Origin: Tannerella sp.
Lineage (GTDB): Bacteria; Bacteroidota; Bacteroidia; Bacteroidales; Tannerellaceae
Reading direction: 5' to 3'
Length of the DNA: 8,739 nucleotides
Assembly (NCBI GenBank): GCA_031288935.1
Contig: JAITQL010000186.1
Span: 1-8,739 of the forward strand
A model generated the notes under the pieces. It saw only the letters and a list, made by a program, of their open reading frames with translations, did not search any database and had not been told where the DNA came from. The position numbers and the translations under genes were made by a program. This document shows positions 1 to 6,305 of this stretch, piece after piece; positions within the stretch are counted from its first letter, which is position 1, and each line of letters begins with the position of its first letter.

Positions 1-134
1 CAGATATACGCCGCCACGTAATACTTGTTTGTTCTTGTTTCGTCCGCCACGCCATCTTTCAACGACGGCTGCGTGCAGGCGGTTGCCAGTAAAGACAGTG
101 CGCCTAATCCCGCCAAAAGAGTGTTCATGCTCAT
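1..134 (-). CDS. Partial lipoprotein, N-terminus only
   Basis: Reading leftward from the ATG at 134 gives MSMNTLLAGLGALSLLATAC, then a polar stretch ending in YYVAAYI at the window edge (44 codons seen). The hydrophobic run followed by Ala-Thr-Ala-Cys, with Cys20 as the putative lipidated residue, is a plausible signal peptidase II lipobox, so the product is probably membrane-anchored and, as is common in Bacteroidota, may sit in the outer membrane. The start is well constrained: an in-frame TAA lies only three codons upstream (141-143), leaving ATG at 134 or ATG at 128. An oddity is that the n-region has no Lys or Arg. The YYVAAYI segment faintly recalls the start of glycoside hydrolase 99/71-like lipoproteins of Bacteroidales, but this is a memory-based guess from seven residues and no function should be assigned. 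Confidence 0.75.
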   Translation of the reverse strand, partial: MSMNTLLAGLGALSLLATACTQPSLKDGVADETRTNKYYVAAYI

Positions 135-181
135 GATGTGTTACTGTTTATGTTTATACTATGTATTGAATGATTGAGCCG

Positions 182-189
182 TAAAGATA
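182..189 (-). promoter_or_regulatory. Weak candidate -7 element for the lipoprotein gene
   Basis: On the minus strand this reads TATCTTTA, one mismatch from the Bacteroidota -7 consensus TAnnTTTG. It lies about 48 bases upstream of the lipoprotein ATG at 134. No convincing TTTG-like -33 element is seen 19-21 bases further upstream, where the sequence is TATATT. It is the best candidate in the region but remains weak. Confidence 0.25.
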
Positions 190-495
190 GACATTTTTTT
201 CACTGTGGAATATAATTCGCGCATCGGGAGCCTTTCCTTTTCCGGTTCATGCAGGGGAAATACCGGATGCTTCTTCCTCAAACAAACCGCCTGCCATACG
301 AACATGCTGCCCGCATCGACCCCCCGGCGGGACTTTCGAGTGTCACTCACTGTCTCCGCCAGCCTCCGGTGAGGCTTTCATGTACGAATCCTGTGGAGAG
401 GTGTCCGAAGGGCGTGCGGTTCCTTGCCTTCGTCCCTGCCAGCGACATGCTGTTTTTCTTGCCTGCGTATTGCGAAACTATTACGCTGGAACTTG

Positions 496-549
496 CATCG
501 CACGAAATAAACTTCAAAAAAAGACTCTTGAAGTTTACTTCGTACGATG
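496..549. repeat. 22-bp imperfect inverted repeat / long hairpin
   Basis: The left arm 496-517 and right arm 528-549 are reverse complements over 22 positions with two mismatches, around a 10-base spacer at 518-527. The core AACTTCAA / TTGAAGTT pairs perfectly. The structure begins 46 bases past the stop codon of the large exoprotein gene (TAG at 595-597), so its RNA would form a strong stem-loop in that gene's 3' UTR and could act as a 3' stabiliser or a terminator. On the minus strand no T-run follows the stem; the T-run falls within and beside the loop instead, so it is not a textbook rho-independent terminator. It may instead be a dispersed palindromic repeat of the REP/MITE kind. The pairing is directly visible; the role is inference. 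Confidence 0.8.
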
Positions 550-594
550 AAAATCCAAAAAGAACGGTTGCGTACAAGATTCTCCCGTCGTCAA

Positions 595-3500
595 CTATTG
601 CACCCACACTTTCCGTACTTCATACGTTTCGTCCTCCTTGCGGATTTTGACAACGTATGTCTGTCCGCGCTGCACCGGCACACGAAAGTGGTCGGCAGCC
701 GCAGAACGGCCGTATATCGGAACGCCGTTCATGGCATATATTTGCAGATCACGGATCAGTCCCGATGTGGAGTGCACATGAATGGCGCCTTCCGAAGCGG
801 ATACGGTACAGGAGGATGCAACTGCCTGATGCGTCGCCAAACCGGCGCCCGTGTAATCCATCCGCAGCGAGAAACGGTCGTTCAATTCAACCGGTTGCCT
901 GTCCGGCGACATGTAGAGGCTCAACGTGAACGTATATTCAGGATGCTCCCGCAGATTGATTTCCACGTTTCGCTCCCTGTCCGTCAGGTATACGTCGTGA
1001 CCGAACGTCTCCAGTTCTGAAAATGTCAGTTTCACCTCGCCTGCATTTCTGACACGCAATCCCAGGTCTGTCTGCCGGGAGTGGAAATCATTGCTGGCCT
1101 GAATGGACAAAGCCTCCTTCCGGTCGGTCAGCGAATACAGCGTCAACGGGATTTCGTCATAGAAAAGGGTGCGTATGTCTTCATCGCTCCGAAAGTCCGG
1201 AGAAGCGTCCCCGTGATACTGCAAGATCGCGTAACTCGTCCCGGTTCCCTGCGTGGCCTTGATGCGCAGGACGCCGTGCTCCTCCGCTTCCGCTGCTGCA
1301 CGGAAAACTACCTGCGATTCTCTTTTCGTCGTCGTCCAGTTCGGAGACATGCGCACGGATGAAAGGGTCGACCCGGGATGGCTCTTCTGGACAAAGAAGG
1401 ATTGCAGCGGCTGGATCAGATTCGGCGTCGACGACGGAGCGGGAGAGGTGTACAGATACCGGTTGCCCTGCGTGGAAACCGCCGTGAAACTGTTGTCTAT
1501 GTAACCGTCCCAGGTGATGTATCCGGCCTGGGAAAGCGATGCACTGTTTCCGCGTAAAAACTTCGTGACGTCCAGAAAGGCAAAGTATGGATTCACGACC
1601 TGTACCAGATTCCCTTCGGGCAGGTCGCCGGTGACAGTAATCGCAAACGTGGTGTCCGGAAGCAGTACAGCGTCGTTGATAATGAAACGGTGCCCTTCCG
1701 CCCGCTGAAAATTTCCGGACGCCGGAAAGCGCACGCCGTCTCCGCTCATATAGTAACTGTTCGTTCGCGGGAAAATCCAGGGGGCATCCTTCGTTGCCGT
1801 CGTAGTCGTTACCCGCAGGTTGAAAGCTGTTCCCTGCGGCAGGCTTTGATCCAGGCGGCCAAACGTGGCCGTAAACCTGTTGGCTTCGGCTTTTCCTCCC
1901 GAAGCGGGATTCGCCTGCTGGAAAAGATTCATGTACGTGTCGCCCCAACGGGGTAACGGGTTGTTGTCTCCGAGATAGTAGTCTCCCGAATACATGTCCT
2001 TCAGCGGCGCCGAAATCATGATGAAACGGTCTCTTTCCAACGGGTTCGGTTTGAGTTCCACTTGCACGCTGTCGTATTGCAGCAGGTGCGGGTTCTTGAG
2101 CAACGCACGGTCTTTCATCGCAATGTTACGACAGATGACCGGCGCCGTCAGTTCCGGATACCTTTCTACGCCGGAAGGAACAATGATGTCCACACACGAC
2201 GCCGGCGTCCACAGGACGGGCATTTCATATTCCTGCCCGCCCGCCCCGTGCCGGATCTCTACCCAGTTGGCCGGATCTTTCCATTCGCTGCTGTACATGC
2301 CCGTCCACCGCAGGGTAGCTGTCGCGCCGGGCTCGTGCGTAACCACGGGAACCGTCAACTCGCCGCGCGGAAAGTCCAGGCTTTTGTAGAACGCCGGACG
2401 GGGGGCGTTGACGGCAGAAAGGCCGCTCATATCCGGCTTGAGCCAGAAGACCGAATCGCCGGTCATGGCGTCCATCGTCCGTGTCCTTCCCTGTCCCGTC
2501 AGGTCGCCGGAGGTTTCCGACCGGTACCAGTCAAAACGGATGTGTTCCGGTTTATCCGCCAGTTCAATGTTCACCGTAGCGCCGTAACAGGCGACAAAAG
2601 CGCCCGCCGTACTTTCCATCACATACACATAAACCGTCGCCTCCCCGGTTTGCAACGTTCCGGGCGGGAAGGCGCCGACGGTTTCGTCCACGTAAGTCAG
2701 CCGGTAGCGGAACGAGTCGATGGCATGTGTCAAACTCACGGGAGCGCCGTCCGTCGGATCGACACCCGTGTGCTGATAGATGATCCGGCTGTCTCGACCC
2801 GCCCCCGACACGGTAACGGCTCCGGCCTTCGGTTGCAGGGTGACGAGGCTGTTTGAAGGGATAAACGAACTGAAAAAGTTATTTTCAGGCAATTCGGGCA
2901 GCTGGTCGTTTGCCAGAAAATCAAGTTCGACAGAACGAAATTCCTGTACCGTCAGCAAATCGTCAAACAAACCGTAGCGGGCGACCCTCGTCACCTGGTC
3001 AGGCCAGTAACAGTCCCGGAAAGCACGGTTTGCCCGGCCGATACCCTGGTTAAATTCGGAGCTTGCGTACGTGTCGCCCGTCCGGTTGATTCCGAAACTC
3101 CAGGTGGTTCCCTCGCTGCTGTCGCCCAGACGGACGATATACACATCCGTTGGATCGGGGATGGGTATCCGCACCCTTATTTCGCTACCCGGACTTATCG
3201 CAACGTTACCCACAATACGACCGGTTTCCGTATTGATCAGCGTATCCAGGGAAAATGTCATGCGACTGGCATGTTCAATCCTGTTCCCGCGATAGACGGC
3301 AAGGGGTGTAAGGGCGGAGAGATTCGTTTCGGCCGTACTTCGGTTTCCGACGGTAATATCCATGTAGTGATTCTTCCCCTCGGTGACGATCCCGGGCCGT
3401 TTGGCTGCGTTCACATCCGCATGGCTCGCGATGTATGCTTCGGTAAGGAATACAATCGGCTCGAAGTCCGGAAGAAGCGACTTGTCAAAATAGGAGCCTT

Positions 3501-5709
3501 GGATCAGGGTGCCGTTAAAGGGATTGTAATCGGTAATCGTCCGGATCACCACGTTGTCGGCATCCTTGATTTCCCGTCGAAGGCGTAATTGCGGATCCAG
3601 ACGGTTTACCGCCGGCCATGTGGGAGTCGTCAAGTCCGTATGAATCTTGAAGGGATCGTACATGAACTGATTCCACACCGGCAGGGCGGACGCAAACTTG
3701 TCTTTCGCCCCGTTCCCTACGGCATACAGGAAACTGTAGTCGTGATTGTTGGTCTGATTGCGTCCCATTACCACGATGTCGGCCGAAGCGTCGTCGTCAA
3801 TATCCGCAATGACCGGATATTCAAATCCGGTGTAGGAACGAACCGACCTCTTGAACAGGATGACATCCGGACGGTTGACCTGCGTTCCCGTAGCGCCTTC
3901 GGCTACGTAATTGAGTTTTACGCAGGGAATTTTGGCTTTGATGATACGCAGGTCGAGCATGTCGCGGTAGCAAATTTCCTGCGTGCCGTCATTGTCAAAG
4001 TCGAACATGGTGAAGCCCGTGTTGACGGATTCGTCGCCGTGCTCCATGAGAAACGACACTTTCAGTTTGGGATCGTCCGCTGTCCCGGCGGCGTTCAGAT
4101 CCCAGGTGAGCGCCATCAGGACGCCCTCCGTTCCGGACGTATAGTCCGTTCCCGGCAGCGGAAGCCCGTCGGTTATTTCATTCGCACTCAAACCCGGAAA
4201 CCGTTTGTAATATGGATTCGGACTGGCGGCTGTACCTTTGGTAAGTCCGCGTCCAAGGATCGCAATTTCGGGCAAACGACAGTTTTTTCCGTTGTACAGC
4301 TGTTCCCGTCCGTCAATATCGCCGATATATACGTATGAATTGTTACCCGTGCTGCTCGCACTGAGCGGTACCGTTATCTGCGCCTTGATGGCGGGCGTGT
4401 AAGGGGGACTGTTGCGTACGACCGTACCCTGTTCAACACGAAGAAATCCGGGATCCCATACGGTCACGATGACTGTCCCCGTGTTATTGTTTGAAGTACC
4501 GGTAGATCGGTTGTCCCTGTACACGGTGACTACGTCCGGAATACCGTCGCCGTCTACATCCGCTACCCCTGTGCGACCGTCGTTGACGCCGTCGATACTG
4601 TCTTTTTTGAAGCTGGAAGTGGCAGGGCTTGTTCCCAGGGTAATGTCGTAATACACCCTTCCGCCGGCTACCAGATCATAGTTGCCGTCCAGGTCCATGT
4701 CGTAGATGTAGCTGAAATTGATCTGGTCGTCGTCCAGCGAATTGCCTGCGTTTTTTCCGACGTGAGCCACAGGTTGCCGGTTGGCGCCGGAGCCAGTCAT
4801 GCCGGTATTCGTCATGGCCAGACTGTCGATCACCAGCAGCAGATCCCCGTTCCGGGCGTTGTATATCTTGTTATACACAACCACTTCGGCCACGCCGTCA
4901 TGATCCATGTCCACCACCTGGGGAATGGGCTTTGAAAAGGTGCCGCTGCCGCTGCCGGCATAATAAGGCGCCGACCAGGAAGGCCATTTCGGATGCAGGC
5001 CTGTGATATGGCCGTCGGCTGCCGTATCCACCTCGAACGACATCAGTCGCTTGCTGTAATTGCTCGAACTGTTATAGCCGTAAGCTACAATAATCTCTCC
5101 CCGTCCATCCCTGTCGGCATCCACCAGCGCCATATGGCTGGGAGAATCGTGATAGCCGGCCTGTCGCCCGTTCCATCCGCTGCCGAAGGCGTCCGAATAC
5201 TTGAGTATTTCCGCTCCGGTACGTCCATCATGAATATAGATGTAGCGAACGGATGCAGAAAGCCCGCTTGTTCCGTCGGCAAGACCGGTGGATACGATTT
5301 CCGGATACCCGTCATGATTCAGATCGCCCACCAAAGGGATGGAAAATCCGTACATCCTGTTATTGGTATTCGATATGGCCGGGCCGACATACCCGTCAAT
5401 CGTGCCGGAGGTTTTTCCCGTAATAAACTTGTAGGCCGACGAAAACGTCACGACGCCCATATAGTCGAAACAGGTATTGTAAAGGCTCGGATCGACATGG
5501 CCGGGCAGTTCGGCGACGTTTAAGGGCGAAATACGCCGGTTGCCGGCCGCATCGCGCAAATCCGGTACAAAAGAAGGGGAACGGAGGTTTCCCGGCGGAT
5601 CATCCTTGTGCGCGGATGCGCCTGTCCCCCGGTGAACACGTCTATTCGTCTGTGCAATAGCTTGAAGCACGCAACAGACAAGCATGAAAATGAATATGGT
5701 TTTTCTCAT
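595..5709 (-). CDS. Giant secreted FG-GAP/VCBS-repeat protein with T9SS-type C-terminal domain
   Basis: An intact 1,704-residue protein. Residues 1-20 (MRKTIFIFMLVCCVLQAIAQ) form a Sec signal peptide with an AIA cleavage site. Asp-rich DxDxDG-type motifs start at about residues 129, 197, 267, 337, 384, 464, 570 and 636, each mostly followed by a hydrophobic strand. This is the calcium-binding signature of FG-GAP/VCBS blades and suggests a 7-8-bladed beta-propeller over about 120-700, closed by PVWNQFMYDPF (677-687), a segment I associate with Bacteroidota FG-GAP proteins. A possible CARDB/Ig-like region follows (about 780-1050), then a WTG...EWKDPANW segment (about 1135-1149) and the typical exoprotein block NPYFAFLDVTKF...WDG...PLQSFFV (1373-1440). 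The end (about 1636-1704; IYAMNG, then RGQTYVVKI and a basic tail) resembles the type-A T9SS sorting domain. I infer a secreted or surface-anchored binding or adhesion protein; no catalytic residues are recognised. An alternative in-frame ATG at 5721 adds four residues (MFVI); 5709 is preferred because it starts a cleaner signal peptide and leaves a leader of about 20 bases after the promoter at 5735-5742. Confidence 0.9.
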   Translation of the reverse strand: MRKTIFIFMLVCCVLQAIAQTNRRVHRGTGASAHKDDPPGNLRSPSFVPDLRDAAGNRRISPLNVAELPGHVDPSLYNTCFDYMGVVTFSSAYKFITGKTSGTIDGYVGPAISNTNNRMYGFSIPLVGDLNHDGYPEIVSTGLADGTSGLSASVRYIYIHDGRTGAEILKYSDAFGSGWNGRQAGYHDSPSHMALVDADRDGRGEIIVAYGYNSSSNYSKRLMSFEVDTAADGHITGLHPKWPSWSAPYYAGSGSGTFSKPIPQVVDMDHDGVAEVVVYNKIYNARNGDLLLVIDSLAMTNTGMTGSGANRQPVAHVGKNAGNSLDDDQINFSYIYDMDLDGNYDLVAGGRVYYDITLGTSPATSSFKKDSIDGVNDGRTGVADVDGDGIPDVVTVYRDNRSTGTSNNNTGTVIVTVWDPGFLRVEQGTVVRNSPPYTPAIKAQITVPLSASSTGNNSYVYIGDIDGREQLYNGKNCRLPEIAILGRGLTKGTAASPNPYYKRFPGLSANEITDGLPLPGTDYTSGTEGVLMALTWDLNAAGTADDPKLKVSFLMEHGDESVNTGFTMFDFDNDGTQEICYRDMLDLRIIKAKIPCVKLNYVAEGATGTQVNRPDVILFKRSVRSYTGFEYPVIADIDDDASADIVVMGRNQTNNHDYSFLYAVGNGAKDKFASALPVWNQFMYDPFKIHTDLTTPTWPAVNRLDPQLRLRREIKDADNVVIRTITDYNPFNGTLIQGSYFDKSLLPDFEPIVFLTEAYIASHADVNAAKRPGIVTEGKNHYMDITVGNRSTAETNLSALTPLAVYRGNRIEHASRMTFSLDTLINTETGRIVGNVAISPGSEIRVRIPIPDPTDVYIVRLGDSSEGTTWSFGINRTGDTYASSEFNQGIGRANRAFRDCYWPDQVTRVARYGLFDDLLTVQEFRSVELDFLANDQLPELPENNFFSSFIPSNSLVTLQPKAGAVTVSGAGRDSRIIYQHTGVDPTDGAPVSLTHAIDSFRYRLTYVDETVGAFPPGTLQTGEATVYVYVMESTAGAFVACYGATVNIELADKPEHIRFDWYRSETSGDLTGQGRTRTMDAMTGDSVFWLKPDMSGLSAVNAPRPAFYKSLDFPRGELTVPVVTHEPGATATLRWTGMYSSEWKDPANWVEIRHGAGGQEYEMPVLWTPASCVDIIVPSGVERYPELTAPVICRNIAMKDRALLKNPHLLQYDSVQVELKPNPLERDRFIMISAPLKDMYSGDYYLGDNNPLPRWGDTYMNLFQQANPASGGKAEANRFTATFGRLDQSLPQGTAFNLRVTTTTATKDAPWIFPRTNSYYMSGDGVRFPASGNFQRAEGHRFIINDAVLLPDTTFAITVTGDLPEGNLVQVVNPYFAFLDVTKFLRGNSASLSQAGYITWDGYIDNSFTAVSTQGNRYLYTSPAPSSTPNLIQPLQSFFVQKSHPGSTLSSVRMSPNWTTTKRESQVVFRAAAEAEEHGVLRIKATQGTGTSYAILQYHGDASPDFRSDEDIRTLFYDEIPLTLYSLTDRKEALSIQASNDFHSRQTDLGLRVRNAGEVKLTFSELETFGHDVYLTDRERNVEINLREHPEYTFTLSLYMSPDRQPVELNDRFSLRMDYTGAGLATHQAVASSCTVSASEGAIHVHSTSGLIRDLQIYAMNGVPIYGRSAAADHFRVPVQRGQTYVVKIRKEDETYEVRKVWVQ

Positions 5710-5734
5710 AATAACAAACATTTTTTCAATAATA

Positions 5735-5767
5735 CAAATTTAGTTTAAGTTGTGTGTCTATATCGAA
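5735..5767 (-). promoter_or_regulatory. Bacteroidota-type promoter of the FG-GAP exoprotein gene
   Basis: On the minus strand TAAATTTG (5735-5742) matches the -7 consensus TAnnTTTG exactly. TTCG (5764-5767), one mismatch from the -33 TTTG, lies 21 bases upstream, which is within the spacing expected for the primary sigma factor of Bacteroidota. Transcription would begin near 5729, giving a very short leader of about 20 bases to the ATG at 5709 or about 8 to the ATG at 5721. The leader is A/T-rich without a clear Shine-Dalgarno sequence, as is usual in this phylum. Confidence 0.6.
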
Positions 5768-6305
5768 TTGATTTTTAAATCATTGATGCAACACATGTTC
5801 AAATATACTACATTTCCGGCCGAATGGATATGCCTTGTGCAAGACCGGCCTGTGTTTGTGTTTTTAAAACATATTTTACGGGTCAAATCCTCTCTAATCA
5901 GTTAGTCAATTCATTTTAAACCAAAACGATATTCAAAAAACCGAAAATCCGACGCCAAAGTGTTAAAAGTGAAGATTTCATGTACAATCCGGGGAAAAGG
6001 AATCCGTTGTCACCCCGTCACAGTCCAAAAACGCTTTTTTTAGCCATTGTGAATTTTTAAAAAGTCAATGAGCAGTCGGATGCATCTCCTCAATCATATG
6101 TTCGACAAGTTTCTGTCATTCAACATTCCCGGCTTTTATTTTCCTGCTGCGTTCCTGCTTCAAGCATAGCAAGCCTACCCTGCCGAACCGACCGGGCTAC
6201 AGGTTGGGATTCTCGTTTTCGGTGTTTGGGTTTGTCACCTGAAAAACGATCACCACTTTTATAAGGAATATGTAATGTTAGTTGCGCCCGACAATGTGCG
6301 ATGTT
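5743..6305. other. Long intergenic region upstream of the exoprotein gene
   Basis: About 560 A/T-rich bases lie between the stop of the Sel1-repeat gene (TAA at 6306-6308) and the exoprotein promoter. I see no gene: the minus-strand frames are at most about 15 codons. A second -7-like element is at 5800-5807. A GGCC-flanked stretch at about 5817-5851 can form a weak hairpin around CTTGTGCAAG. No U-tailed hairpin that would terminate the Sel1-repeat gene is visible near 6306. The block at about 5880-6000 is rich in A/T runs with short G/C punctuation and could hold binding sites for regulators of the exoprotein gene, but no known operator was recognised. Confidence 0.5.
5800..5807 (-). promoter_or_regulatory. 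Possible distal -7 element for the exoprotein gene
   Basis: Reads TATATTTG on the minus strand, an exact match to TAnnTTTG, 65 bases upstream of the better promoter. No TTTG-like -33 box is seen 19-21 bases further upstream (the region reads CATATC). If active, it would give a leader of about 85-90 bases. A short exact match in A/T-rich DNA can arise by chance. Confidence 0.3.

Larger units (their letters stand above)
135..594. other. Gene-poor intergenic region, 460 bases
   Basis: This stretch separates two minus-strand genes. Its short open frames (for example minus 607-347 and 350-159) have no start context, no recognisable domain and no continuity with each other, so I do not call genes here. 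The right part carries the inverted repeat described separately at 496-549. A small perfect hairpin, AGCCTC-CGGT-GAGGCT, lies at 361-376. The left part, about 135-230, is A/T-rich and probably holds the promoter of the lipoprotein gene. The middle, about 240-450, is G/C-richer and looks like neither promoter nor gene. It could be the decayed remains of coding sequence or part of a repeated genomic element, but nothing in it was recognised. Confidence 0.5.

Noticed and set aside
394..410. GGAGAGGTGTCCGA, similar to the 5' end of a tRNA-Ser
   Set aside because: No matching 3' acceptor strand, anticodon arm or T-arm follows, so it is neither a tRNA nor a demonstrable tRNA fragment; a match of this length can occur by chance.
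347..607. 86-codon minus-strand frame overlapping the exoprotein 3' end
   Set aside because: It starts within the exoprotein coding sequence in another frame and passes straight through the inverted repeat. No domain or start signal supports translation; the repeat explains its odd composition.
1181..1948. 255-codon open frame on the minus strand, out of frame within the exoprotein gene
   Set aside because: Same strand but a shifted frame; the main frame is uninterrupted here and carries the conserved NPYFAFLDVTKF and PLQSFFV segments. The shifted product is Arg/Ser/Gly-rich and unrecognisable.
2062..2856. 264-codon open frame on the plus strand inside the exoprotein gene
   Set aside because: It is antisense to a continuous 1,704-residue protein with clear domains. 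Its translation is Arg/Pro/His-rich with no recognisable domain, typical of a shadow frame in G/C-rich coding DNA.
3589..4338. 249-codon open frame on the plus strand inside the exoprotein gene
   Set aside because: Antisense shadow of the FG-GAP region. Repeated Asp codons on the coding strand read as Val/Ile/Arg on the other, which keeps the frame open without implying a gene.
4993..5523. 176-codon open frame on the plus strand
   Set aside because: Antisense to the first propeller blades, with no domain and no start context.
6080..6180. Chain of three tiny overlapping minus-strand frames (15, 10 and 10 codons) with an ATGA-type overlap
   Set aside because: Too short to support, with no attenuator-like codon run or terminator hairpin; expected by chance in 560 bases of non-coding DNA.
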